Assembly (NCBI RefSeq): GCF_016583985.1
Contig: NZ_NRSD01000004.1
Location: forward strand, 62,001 to 126,000
Origin: Thiocapsa imhoffii
GTDB lineage: Bacteria > Pseudomonadota > Gammaproteobacteria > Chromatiales > Chromatiaceae
Direction of reading: 5' to 3'
Length of the DNA: 64,000 nucleotides
The notes under the pieces were generated by a model that saw only the letters and a program-made list of their open reading frames with translations, had not been told where the DNA came from and made no database searches. Below, piece after piece: positions 45,356 to 53,862 of the stretch. The stretch's first letter is position 1. Each line of letters starts with the position of its first letter. The position numbers and the translations under genes were made by a program.

Positions 45356-45514
45356 TCAAGCCCAGCCAAAGCCCATCTGGAACACGACCGCATGCAGCAC
45401 CAACGCAATGATCAGCACAGCAAACAGAATCGGCATCAACCAGACCGCTGGATTCAGAACCAACCAGACCTTCCAATCGTCTTCCGGATTTTTCGGTTTT
45501 GCGATTTCGCTCAT
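45356..45514 (-). CDS. pucA: LH2 alpha subunit, short type (block 2)
   Basis: 52 residues, same protein as the copy at 43621; one synonymous difference seen in the Gly codon before the final Trp-Ala. His41 ligand and tail-less C-terminus are kept. Confidence 0.92.
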   Translation of the reverse strand: MSEIAKPKNPEDDWKVWLVLNPAVWLMPILFAVLIIALVLHAVVFQMGFGWA

Positions 45515-45541
45515 GATCTTGTTCTCGTCGAGGTCAGAAAA

Positions 45542-45682
45542 TTAGAACCAAGGATTGGCAGCAATAACGAACAGGTGCACCAGCGCCGCGATCCCAACAA
45601 ATGCGGTGTAGGTGATCTTAAACTGCTCGTGGAACTCCTTCGCTTGTTGTTCAGTCAGACCCGACAATGATTGCTCGGCCAT
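45542..45682 (-). CDS. pucB: LH2 beta subunit (block 2, second pair)
   Basis: 46 residues identical to the product at 43807, with 27 bp to its alpha gene. Confidence 0.93.
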   Translation of the reverse strand: MAEQSLSGLTEQQAKEFHEQFKITYTAFVGIAALVHLFVIAANPWF

Positions 45683-45758
45683 CGATTTCACTCCCGTAAA
45701 CTTGTTTCAATTGTGTGCCGCTAGATCAAACTCGCGGCCCAGTCACGCAACGCAATCC

Positions 45759-45953
45759 TTATTGCGCCGGCGCTTCAACCACAGCCGCCGCCGGTGGCGT
45801 CCACGCATTGCCAGGCAGCGAGAACGCATACACATGCACCGCCAACGCAATGACCAGCACCGCCGCCAGAATCGGAACCAACCAGGTCGCCGGATTCAGC
45901 ACCAACCAAATGCGATAGTCCTGCTCAAGAGGTTTGTAATCAAAAACGTTCAT
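45759..45953 (-). CDS. pucA: LH2 alpha subunit, long type (block 2)
   Basis: 64 residues identical to the product at 44024; one synonymous Val/Ala-region base change was noticed (acagcc versus acggcc). Confidence 0.93.
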   Translation of the reverse strand: MNVFDYKPLEQDYRIWLVLNPATWLVPILAAVLVIALAVHVYAFSLPGNAWTPPAAAVVEAPAQ

Positions 45954-45965
45954 GGATATCTCCTC

Positions 45966-46109
45966 TTAGAACCAGGGGTTGGCTGCGATGACAAAAAGGT
46001 GAACCAGCGCCGCGATCCCAACGAACGCGGTGTAGGTAATCTTGAACTGCTCGTGAAATTCCTTCGCCTGCTGCTCGGTGAGACCCGAAAGGCTTGCTTG
46101 CTCAGCCAT
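45966..46109 (-). CDS. pucB: LH2 beta subunit (block 2, first pair)
   Basis: 47 residues identical to the product at 44231. Its upstream region is not part of the duplication, apart from the short operator core. Confidence 0.93.
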   Translation of the reverse strand: MAEQASLSGLTEQQAKEFHEQFKITYTAFVGIAALVHLFVIAANPWF

Positions 46110-46250
46110 GTTTTAAGCTCCGAAATGGAGTGACGAAAAATCGCTGCCGAACGCGATCGGCGAGCGGGTCTTCGTGGCACCAACGACCGCCACGAAAAAA
46201 CTGACGTTCCTGATGCCCCGGAACATTCGGACTGTCACACTGTCCTTGAG

Positions 46251-46268
46251 TGTCATCTTAGCTTGACA
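46251..46268 (-). promoter_or_regulatory. PpsR/CrtJ-type palindrome TGT-N12-ACA (block 2, proximal)
   Basis: TGT CATCTTAGCTTG ACA, 142 bp upstream of the beta start, one base different from its block 1 counterpart although flanks differ. Confidence 0.75.
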
Positions 46269-46276
46269 CAGGAAGA

Positions 46277-46294
46277 TGTCAAGTTCGTTTTACA
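46277..46294 (-). promoter_or_regulatory. PpsR/CrtJ-type palindrome TGT-N12-ACA (block 2, distal)
   Basis: TGT CAAGTTCGTTTT ACA, again 8 bp from its partner box and at the same distance from the gene as in block 1. Confidence 0.75.
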
Positions 46295-46859
46295 TAAAAT
46301 TTAAAAGGGAATCGGGCCTGCGCTGTGCGCCACCAGGCCGGCGCGAAACCGCTCCGTGGCTGCGATGATGACGCGCCCCATCGCCAACAACCGTCAGCAC
46401 ATCCGCACCACTGGCTTGCGATGCGCCTGATCACCACTCTTCACGCCCATTCCACTCTGACAGAGCGCCAGTCATTCGCGCGGGGCACGACGCACCTGAG
46501 AGCACCCATCACGATGGAATCCTCCAATCATGGAGAGGGGCTGAGCGGATGCGATCTCATCTCGGACTGAACCCGGGTGTCGGCGATCACTCACCGGGGC
46601 GGAGGCTCGCGGGGATTGATGACGCTGGAGTCCTGACCGCACGCCTCTCGGCGTGCCTAAATATGGGACCTCAGCATGCCCATGGCCGCCGACGCGTGAT
46701 CAGGAGTTGGCCATGATGCGCATCGCGCCGGATCATCACACGCGCGCCCCCAGCCAGGTCAGCCCTGTGATCGGGCATGGCGTTGGGCACGTCTGAAGAG
46801 GATTCACGGACCCCGACTCGGCTTGGACCGCGCCTGTTCCGAAACCGCGTGGCCGACTA
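46295..46859. other. intergenic region, no gene recognised
   Basis: 565 bp. The only structure noticed is a 7-bp stem GCACGCC-TCTC-GGCGTGC at 46639-46656, without a T-run. No convincing coding frame. Confidence 0.5.
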
Positions 46860-47285
46860 TCAGGCGCGGAGATATTTGATGAGCATCCCTAACGAGCCGA
46901 TCACCACGACGGCAATGATGCCCACCTTGGCCATGTAGAAGATCATGGTGCCGAATGGACGAAGACTGGGGACGGCGATCGGCTCCTCCACTTCGGAACT
47001 AGGAGCATTGGCGGCAGTGGCGGGGGTGGTGGCGGGTGCCGGCTCAGCCACTCCAGTGGTTCCGGGTTGAACGGCGAGCAGTTGATAGGGCGAGGTGTTC
47101 GCGACCTTGAAGAACTCGACCTCCCCCCCTTCGGCCGTCATCTCCATGACCAGCACCTGGGTTCCGAGCCCGAGCCCCTGATCAGTGGCGAAGGCCAGGG
47201 CAAAGGCCTCAGCCGTCTCAGCCTCGCCCTTGGATTCCCATGACTTGGGCTGATCCGGCCATGTTCTCTTGATCGCATAGTTCAC
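46860..47285 (-). CDS. single-pass membrane protein of unknown function
   Basis: 141 residues from GTG 47285, chosen because GAGG lies 7 nt upstream; an in-frame ATG at 47333 has no ribosome site. The soluble N-terminal part has WPDQPKSWESKGEAETAEAFALAFA and LGTQVLVMEM. A Pro/Ala/Thr-rich linker leads to a C-terminal helix (MIFYMAKVGIIAVVVIGSLGMLI). Not recognised. It is on the same strand as the LH2 genes but about 570 bp upstream of their operators. Confidence 0.6.
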   Translation of the reverse strand: MNYAIKRTWPDQPKSWESKGEAETAEAFALAFATDQGLGLGTQVLVMEMTAEGGEVEFFKVANTSPYQLLAVQPGTTGVAEPAPATTPATAANAPSSEVEEPIAVPSLRPFGTMIFYMAKVGIIAVVVIGSLGMLIKYLRA

Positions 47286-47541
47286 GATGTTTCCTCGCAG
47301 CAGACCCTCGTTCGAACCTGAAGACACCCCCATGACGGAGGCGTCTCCCTAATCAGCGCAAGGAATTGTAGGACCGCACAGGTCACTTGTCACCGCTGAA
47401 CCGGATGCTGGGCGGGTCACGACCGTTAGAGCCTGAGGCCGACCGGGGCGGTCCGCCACCCCGAGGATCCAGACCCGGGGGCCAGTCCGTCGCAGCAAGC
47501 CCCTACCGCAGGCCTCAGGCCTTGCTCGCGCGTGGCTCCAG

Positions 47542-48009
47542 CTACATTTGAGCTTGCAGGTAATTCTGCAGCCCAACCTGCTCGATCAATCGCAATTGCT
47601 GCTCCAGCCAATAGGCATGATCCTCCTCGGTGTCGCGCAAGAGTTGCTCAAGCACCTGACGGGTTTGAAAATCCTGCTCCCGCTCGCAGCACACAATGGC
47701 CTCCTTCAGTGCGGCTGCGACGTCGTACTCAAGCTGGAGGTCGTTCGCCAGCATCTGCGGAACCGTCGCACCAACACGCAAACCGTCACGTTGACTCAGG
47801 TCGGGCGTGGCCTCGAGGAAGAGCATGCGCCGAATCAACATGGAGGCATGATCTTTTTCTTCGGTGGTTTCGTGGTCGATCCGCTCGAAGAGTTTGAGAT
47901 ATCCCCAATCTTCGTACATGCGTGAATGGATGAAGTATTGATCAATCGCCGCCAGTTCATTGGCGAGGAGGCGCTGCAACTGGGCGATGACGTCAGGATG
48001 GCCTTTCAT
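47542..48009 (-). CDS. bfr: bacterioferritin subunit, ferroxidase type (no haem Met)
   Basis: 155 residues, ending LQNYLQAQM as in Bfr. The ferroxidase-type E...H pair of the helix is present (TTEEKDHASML, corresponding to Glu51 and His54 of E. coli Bfr) and also E/H in RDTEEDHAYWLE. The haem-ligating Met52 position is Lys. The subunit should oxidise Fe2+ but not bind the inter-subunit haem. Encoded 58 bp after the second bfr gene. Confidence 0.92.
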   Translation of the reverse strand: MKGHPDVIAQLQRLLANELAAIDQYFIHSRMYEDWGYLKLFERIDHETTEEKDHASMLIRRMLFLEATPDLSQRDGLRVGATVPQMLANDLQLEYDVAAALKEAIVCCEREQDFQTRQVLEQLLRDTEEDHAYWLEQQLRLIEQVGLQNYLQAQM

Positions 48010-48067
48010 GGGGTTGGGTGCTCCGCTGGTTGAGTCAGACTCGATTGATGTTGCAGGGGGGAATGGA

Positions 48068-48532
48068 TCAGATGGCGGATTCGAGATAATTCTGAAGTCC
48101 CACGCTCTCGAGCAAGCTCAGCTGCGTCTCGAGCCAATCGATGCGCTCTTCACTGGACTCTTGCACGCTCTCGAGGTGTTGTCGGCTGACGAAATCGCCT
48201 TGAGACTCACAGTGGGCAATCGCCGCCAGAATCGCCTCTCGGTACCGTTGCTCGGTCGCCAGGTCGTGGCGCAGGATCTCGGGGACGTCTTCTCCAATCA
48301 GAAGTTTTCCGAGATTCTGAAGATTGGGCAGGCCTTCCAGAAACAACACACGCTCGACGATGCGGTCGGCTTCCTTCATGGCGTGGATGGAGGCCCGATA
48401 GATCGGTTGCTCAAGGCCCTTGTAACCCCAGCTTCCGACCATGCGGGCGTGTAGGAAGTATTGATTGATGGCGGTTAATGACTCCTTCAAGACCGCGTTG
48501 AGATGTTGATGAATGGATGGATCGGCTTTCAT
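48068..48532 (-). CDS. bfr: bacterioferritin subunit, haem-binding type (degenerate ferroxidase site)
   Basis: 154 residues from ATG 48532. ASIHAMKEADRIVERVLFLEGLPN keeps the haem Met (E. coli Met52), but the Glu51 and His54 positions are Ala and Glu, and the E127/H130 region reads ESSEERIDWLE without the His. So it likely carries haem and shell structure but lacks a ferroxidase centre. First gene of the bfr pair, divergent from bfd with a Fur-like box between. Confidence 0.92.
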   Translation of the reverse strand: MKADPSIHQHLNAVLKESLTAINQYFLHARMVGSWGYKGLEQPIYRASIHAMKEADRIVERVLFLEGLPNLQNLGKLLIGEDVPEILRHDLATEQRYREAILAAIAHCESQGDFVSRQHLESVQESSEERIDWLETQLSLLESVGLQNYLESAI

Positions 48533-48587
48533 TTGAGAAACCCTAGGGTTGCGGAGGTGGAAAATTGATTGGATGCCTCTTGACATA

Positions 48588-48606
48588 AATGCGAATCATT
48601 CTTATC
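48588..48606. promoter_or_regulatory. Fur-like box between bfr and bfd
   Basis: AATGCGAATCATTCTTATC, the closest of the five to the classical Fur consensus. It lies 39 bp before bfd and 55 bp before the bfr start, so it could control both. Confidence 0.78.
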
Positions 48607-48645
48607 ATATCTCCCACATTGGATCGATACGGAAACGCAACAGTC

Positions 48646-48855
48646 ATGTATGTCTGCATCTGTCATGCGGTCACGGATCGTCAGATCACGGCGGCCGCGG
48701 CGCGGGGGATTACTCGACTCCGTGACCTGAAACGCGATCTGGGCGTACCGGGAAATTGCGGCCGCTGCGCGCAGTGTGCAAGGGATCTGCTGCGCGCAGG
48801 CGCGACCCAGTGCCCTACCCTGGGTCACCTCCACGCCACCAGCGCAACGGCGTGA
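48646..48855 (+). CDS. bfd: Bfd, bacterioferritin-associated [2Fe-2S] ferredoxin
   Basis: 69 residues from ATG 48646. CICHAVTDRQI and GNCGRCAQCARDLL supply the CxC and CxxC ligands of Bfd. It reduces the bacterioferritin core to release Fe2+. Frame sequence upstream of 48646 is the Fur-box region and not coding. Divergent from the bfr pair. Confidence 0.93.
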   Translation: MYVCICHAVTDRQITAAAARGITRLRDLKRDLGVPGNCGRCAQCARDLLRAGATQCPTLGHLHATSATA

Positions 48856-48869
48856 ACGAGCACCGGCGG

Positions 48870-49169
48870 ATGACGGGCGCCACCGTGCCGGCAGTCAGGC
48901 GCACGCACGATCATCACATGCACCCCGTGCGATACAGCATACAGGACTGGATCCTAGCGCTGGTCCGCAAGGCGGCAAGAGTCGGCCGTGACAATCCGCG
49001 ACGACAGCGCTGGTCCCTGATACGAGACTTCCTCACGCAACACCCGGAACCGCAGCGCTCCCGACCGACGCGACCACAGCCGCAATCCAGACGGGAAACC
49101 CAGGACGCGGACGCCAGCGGACTGAGCAAACGCGGCACACATGAGGACGTGACGAGGAAGTCCGAGTGA
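48870..49169 (+). CDS. hypothetical basic protein after bfd (weak)
   Basis: 99 residues from ATG 48870; a GTG at 48852 would overlap the bfd stop as GTGA. HPVRYSIQDWILALVRKAARVGRDNPRRQ could be a short helix pair; the rest is Arg/Gln/Pro-rich and low in information. No motif. May be spurious. Confidence 0.3.
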   Translation: MTGATVPAVRRTHDHHMHPVRYSIQDWILALVRKAARVGRDNPRRQRWSLIRDFLTQHPEPQRSRPTRPQPQSRRETQDADASGLSKRGTHEDVTRKSE

Positions 49170-49411
49170 TTCGCTACGGACTTAGACGTGGATGTGTCGC
49201 AGCAGACACCTGATCGTTCGTCAACACCCGCCAACCCCGCAAGTGGACGGTCGGGGCGAGCAACAGGTGTTTGAGTCCGTTCGCACTCGACGCCGAATCG
49301 GGATCGGGAATGAGACCCAATGATTCGATCCAATCGCTTCCGATCGATGCGCCGGTGCGACGGCGGTCGCACCGGCAGCACCGCTGATGTGCGGCGGTCG
49401 CTGACCCGTCC

Positions 49412-50485
49412 TTATTCCATGTACGCCGGAAGCGGCAAGGCGCTGAGGTCAGGGCGCGGGGTGTCAGCGGTTTCGACAGGGAGGATCGGATACTCAACGC
49501 GTGGCTGCTCACCGGTCAGCGCTTGCAAAAAAGACGCAATCAATGCTGCCTCTTCGTTGCTGATCTCGGTCCCCAATTGCGCGGTCCCCATAACGGCCAC
49601 GGCCTGCTCGAGATCCCAGATCTGACCCGAATGGAAATAGGGTGCGGTCAAGGCAATGTTACGCAGCGGCGCGGCGCGGAAGACGTACTCGTCGGACGCC
49701 GTGCCCGTCACCTCGAATCGTCCCTTGTCTTCCGGTGGCAGAATATCCGCCCCGGGACGCTTGATGAGGCCGAAGGGATAGTAATCCTGTCCACCGAAGT
49801 TGACTCCAGCGTGACAGGCCGCGCAGCCACGCTCGATGTAGAGTGCCAACCCTTGTTTCTGTTCATCCGTCATCGCCGCCGCATTGCCCTCCAGCCAATC
49901 ATCGAACGGCGCACCGGGCGTGACCAAGGTCACCTCGAAGGCCTCGATGGCCTTGGCCATGTTGTCGAAGGTCACTGGATCAGGCTCATTCGGAAAGGCC
50001 CGAGAAAACCGCTCGACATACTCTGGCATGCTCTTCAAGGTGATGACGACCTGCTCGGGTTGGTTCGCCATCTCAACGCCCGCTTGAATCGGCCCCTTGG
50101 CCTGCTCCTTGAGATCCTCGGCGCGACCATCCCAGAACTGCGCCTTATTGAAGACGGCGTTTAAGACAGTTGGGGCATTACGAGGGCCCTGCTGCCAGCC
50201 ATGCCCGACAGAGGTCGGCAAGTTGTCATCGCCACCCATGCCGAGATTGTGGCAAGTGTTGCAACTGATCAAACCGCTTGCGGACAACCGCGGCTCGAAG
50301 AATAACATCCGTCCGAGATCGATCTTTTCACGGGTGATCGGATTGCCGGCTACCTCCGGGACCCCCGGCGGAATCGGAAGCAAGCCCGCCGCCTTGGCCT
50401 GATCACGTAACGTCGCATCGTCGGGCGCAGCCACCGCTGCCGCATAGGCCAGTGACATGGCGACAAGCATTATCATTTTTTTCAT
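49412..50485 (-). CDS. dihaem cytochrome c peroxidase/MauG family
   Basis: 357 residues. A signal peptide (MIMLVAMSLAYAAAVA) is followed by two haem motifs, CNTCH and CAACH, and the family segments LGRMLFFEPRLSASG, GPRNAPTVLNAVFNKAQFWDGRA and FRAAPLRNIALTAPYFHSG. It reduces H2O2 in the periplasm with electrons from c-type cytochromes. Standalone gene. Confidence 0.92.
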   Translation of the reverse strand: MKKMIMLVAMSLAYAAAVAAPDDATLRDQAKAAGLLPIPPGVPEVAGNPITREKIDLGRMLFFEPRLSASGLISCNTCHNLGMGGDDNLPTSVGHGWQQGPRNAPTVLNAVFNKAQFWDGRAEDLKEQAKGPIQAGVEMANQPEQVVITLKSMPEYVERFSRAFPNEPDPVTFDNMAKAIEAFEVTLVTPGAPFDDWLEGNAAAMTDEQKQGLALYIERGCAACHAGVNFGGQDYYPFGLIKRPGADILPPEDKGRFEVTGTASDEYVFRAAPLRNIALTAPYFHSGQIWDLEQAVAVMGTAQLGTEISNEEAALIASFLQALTGEQPRVEYPILPVETADTPRPDLSALPLPAYME

Positions 50486-50909
50486 GGTCGGTCTCCTCGG
50501 GTGAGATCATGCCACTTGCGCAAGGCTGTGAATCAACGCAACCTGCACGCACGGATTGGAGGCGTTTCGATGCGGGGCGCCAAGACTGCCACGACATCTC
50601 GCGCGGATCCGGACCGGGTGCCGCACGACGATTGCAGCAGGCAAAATGCCCGGCTATGGCGGGGCTGCAATCTCGAATCGCTCTGCCTCCTCGGCCTCCA
50701 ATGGTCCGGAGTCTAACCCCAAAGCAACGGCTGGCACACCAAAAAGCCCTACGTTCTGTCTGCCGCAACGCGCGTAATCGAGCTATGATCGCGCACAGTC
50801 AGCCATGCCGGTCGTCAGGCGGGCCATCGCCAGTCCGAGCCCATCGATTGCGATCCCCATCTCGCCTCGGAACCTCTTTGTTCATGGCCATGCCTCCCAG
50901 GAGGGGCCG
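50486..50909. other. divergent intergenic region, no feature recognised
   Basis: 424 bp between the peroxidase and glucan-synthase genes. An in-frame extension of the plus-strand gene to 50805 exists but does not look like its N-terminus. No recognised box. Confidence 0.5.
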
Positions 50910-53564
50910 ATGAAAAACGCGAGCAACATTCTAATTCCCATCCTGATTGCGATCCTGGCAGTGATCGCTTGGGCGCTACTGAACCGACCCGCGGAGGAAC
51001 CGCCGTGGCCGAATCGTCTGCAGGGTTTCTCGTTCGCGCCAATGCGCGCGGAGCACGACCCCACCATCAAGAACTACCCCACGACCGAGGAAATCGACCA
51101 GGATCTCGCGCTGCTGCAGGGGACCGTGCATGCCGTGCGCACCTACACGGTCGAGAGCACCCTTGCCGCGACCCCTGGGCTCGCCGCGGCGCGTGGTCTG
51201 AACGTGAACCTGGGGGCCTGGATTGACGATGACTTCGAGACCAACGAGACCGAACTCGAACGTCTCAGAGAGATTTTGGCGAAAGGCTATCGCAATCTGG
51301 TGCGCGTGACGGTGGGCAATGAGGCCATCCTGCGCGCCGATGTCTCGGTGGCGGAACTCATCGACTATCTGGAGCGCGTCCGGAAGATGACGTGGCTGCC
51401 GGTGAGTACGGCGGAGCCCTGGCACGTTTGGCTGAAACATCCCGAACTCGCTGACCACGTCGACTTCATCACCATCCACTTGCTGCCGTATTGGGAAGGC
51501 GTGCCGATCGATCAGGCCGTCGACTACTCCATCCAGCGCTTCAACGAGGTCAAACAGGCCTTCCCGGGGAAGGAGGTCATCATCGGCGAGGTCGGCTGGC
51601 CGAGCAATGGCCGGCGCAATCGTGGGGCTGAGGCATCCCTGGCCAATCAGACGCGCTTCCTGCGCCGTTTCCTCGCCCATGCCGAGCAGGAGCGGTACGT
51701 CTACTATGTCATGGAGGCCTTCGATCAGACCTGGAAGACCAAGATCGAGGGCGCAACCGGCGCTTATTGGGGGGTCTATAACACCGATCGCGAACCCAAA
51801 TTTGCCTTCACGCAACCCGTTGTGCGGATCCCACACTGGCAGGAGTTGGCTGGCATCTCGATTGTCATGGCCATCCTTCTGTTGGTTTTCGTCTATCGCG
51901 ACAGCGCCATGCTGTCGAGCAAGGGCAAAGGGTTTCTCGCCTTGGTGATGTATGGCATCTCGACCGCCGCGGTCTGGATCGTCTACGACTACACGCGCCT
52001 GTACATGACGCCGGCGACCGCCATCGTCGGCGTCTTGTTGCTGGTGGGGGGGATCGGCGTCATCGTCCTCGTGATGGCCGAGGCACACGAATGGGCCGAA
52101 TCCCTCTGGCTACGGAAATGGCGCCGGCCCTTCCCACGCCACTCGGTTCCCGACGAGGCGTTGCCGCTGGTCTCGATCCATGTCCCGGCCTACAACGAAC
52201 CGCCCGAGCTGCTGCGCGAGACGCTCGCCGCCCTCGCCGCCCTCGACTATCCAAGGTTCGAAGTCCTGCTCATCGACAACAATACCAAGGACCCGGCGAT
52301 TTGGCAGCCCGTGCAAGCCGAATGCGAACGGCTCAATGCGCAACCATCCGGGCCGCGCTTCCGCTTCTTCCACGTCGATCCCCTGGCGGGCTACAAGGCC
52401 GGCGCACTCAACTATGCCTTGCGCGAGACCGATCCCGCGGCCGAGGTGATCGCGGTCATCGACGCGGACTACATCGTCCGGCCGCGCTGGCTCAGAGATC
52501 TCATCCCAGCCTTCCAAGACCCGCAGGTCGCCATCGTCCAAGCCCCTCAAGACTATCGTGACGCCAACCAGAATGCCTTCAAGGCCATGTGCATGGCCGA
52601 GTATCGAGGGTTTTTCCACATCGGCATGGTGACCCGCAACGAGCGCAATGCCATCATCCAACACGGCACCATGACCATGATCCGCCGCACGACGCTCGCC
52701 GCCGTCGGCGGCTGGGCCGAGTGGTGTATCACGGAAGATGCGGAGCTTGGTCTGCGTCTCTTCGAGGAAGGACACAAGGCGCTCTATATCCCCTGCACCT
52801 ACGGGCGCGGGCTCATGCCCGACACCTTCGCTGATTTCAAAAAGCAACGCTATCGCTGGGCTTACGGCGCGGTTCGCATCCTCAAACATCACCGTCGCGA
52901 GCTTCTCGGAACACGCAAAACCACCCTCTCGGCAGGGCAGCGCTACCACTTCGTCGCCGGCTGGTTGCCCTGGTTCGCGGATGGATTCAATCTCCTGTTC
53001 AATTTCGCGGCGCTCGCCTGGTCCATCGCCATGGTCATGTTCCCGTTGCAGGTGACGCCTCCCTATATGACGATTGCCTTGATCCCGCTAGTCCTCTTCG
53101 TCTTCAAGATCTCGAAGAGTTTTTTGCTCTACCGACGCCGCGTCATCGCGACACTCCGCCAGAGCTTTGCGGCGGGTTTAGCGGGGCTCGCCCTGTCCCA
53201 CACGATCGCCCGAGCCATGTTCGGGGGTTTGTTCTCGGGCAAGCTCGGTTTCTATCGCACCCCGAAGCTCGCGCGGGCACCGGCCTTCATCAAGGCGCTC
53301 GCGGATGCGCGCGAGGAGGCCCTCTTCGTGATCGCCTTCTGGCTCGCCGCCGGCCTCATGATGCTGCGTTATGACTCCTACATGCTCGATCTGCGCGTCT
53401 GGGTCGCCGTCCTGCTGGTGCAGTCGATTCCCTACTTCGCAGCGGTGGTTGTTTCGCTGATCAGCGCGGCACAGTCCCTGCCAGCACAACTCGTGGGGCC
53501 GATGCAGGATATGACTGACCCAGACCTCCTCAGCAAACCCTCGGCGTCCAACCAGGACAACTGA
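50910..53564 (+). CDS. GH17-GT2 fusion, NdvC-like beta-glucan synthase
   Basis: 884 residues from ATG 50910 (AGGAGGGG before it). After one N-terminal helix comes a glycoside-hydrolase-17 domain with acid/base Glu138 (VGNEAILR) and nucleophile Glu227 (IIGEVGWPS). Helices near residues 310-400 lead to a family-2 glycosyltransferase with DAD (518-520), TED (608-610) and QRYRW (646-650). Five C-terminal membrane helices follow. The layout matches NdvC-type enzymes making beta-1,3/1,6 glucans for the periplasm. Standalone gene. Confidence 0.9.
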   Translation: MKNASNILIPILIAILAVIAWALLNRPAEEPPWPNRLQGFSFAPMRAEHDPTIKNYPTTEEIDQDLALLQGTVHAVRTYTVESTLAATPGLAAARGLNVNLGAWIDDDFETNETELERLREILAKGYRNLVRVTVGNEAILRADVSVAELIDYLERVRKMTWLPVSTAEPWHVWLKHPELADHVDFITIHLLPYWEGVPIDQAVDYSIQRFNEVKQAFPGKEVIIGEVGWPSNGRRNRGAEASLANQTRFLRRFLAHAEQERYVYYVMEAFDQTWKTKIEGATGAYWGVYNTDREPKFAFTQPVVRIPHWQELAGISIVMAILLLVFVYRDSAMLSSKGKGFLALVMYGISTAAVWIVYDYTRLYMTPATAIVGVLLLVGGIGVIVLVMAEAHEWAESLWLRKWRRPFPRHSVPDEALPLVSIHVPAYNEPPELLRETLAALAALDYPRFEVLLIDNNTKDPAIWQPVQAECERLNAQPSGPRFRFFHVDPLAGYKAGALNYALRETDPAAEVIAVIDADYIVRPRWLRDLIPAFQDPQVAIVQAPQDYRDANQNAFKAMCMAEYRGFFHIGMVTRNERNAIIQHGTMTMIRRTTLAAVGGWAEWCITEDAELGLRLFEEGHKALYIPCTYGRGLMPDTFADFKKQRYRWAYGAVRILKHHRRELLGTRKTTLSAGQRYHFVAGWLPWFADGFNLLFNFAALAWSIAMVMFPLQVTPPYMTIALIPLVLFVFKISKSFLLYRRRVIATLRQSFAAGLAGLALSHTIARAMFGGLFSGKLGFYRTPKLARAPAFIKALADAREEALFVIAFWLAAGLMMLRYDSYMLDLRVWVAVLLVQSIPYFAAVVVSLISAAQSLPAQLVGPMQDMTDPDLLSKPSASNQDN

Positions 53565-53862
53565 GCGGCAGGTGTCAGCACCTCAGTGGCCACGCGACAG
53601 AGCGGCGGGGGCGCTGCGGCCAGCCAGACTTGCGCCGCATTGAGGCGGTGAGTGGCTCATGGAGGACGAGCGAGCGTCGCCGACCCCGCGCTGGGACAAC
53701 ACAGCAACGACCGGGGATCGAACACAGATCGGTTCGAATCGCGTATCCTAGGGTTTACCCTATATCGTATTTCATCTATACTTCGCCGCAAGTTCATTAA
53801 CAGACCGAGTCTCGCGCGCCCCCTTTGGGGTTGCCGGGCACTTGGGAAAGCGGTTGAAGCCT

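Larger units (their letters stand above)
45085..46110 (-). repeat. LH2 block, upstream copy of the tandem duplication
   Basis: Partner of 43350-44375 (offset 1735 bp). All four LH2 genes are repeated with protein-identical or nearly identical products; visible base changes are synonymous (for example Ala and Gly codons in the alpha genes). Confidence 0.9.

Noticed and set aside
43621..46109. Reading the antenna genes as LH1 (pufBA)
   Set aside because: No pufLMC reaction-centre genes adjoin, the beta chains resemble molischianum-type LH2, and a PucC gene lies downstream.
50976..52088. 370-residue minus-strand frame inside the glucan synthase gene
   Set aside because: Antisense to a gene with all GH17/GT2 catalytic residues; no domain of its own.
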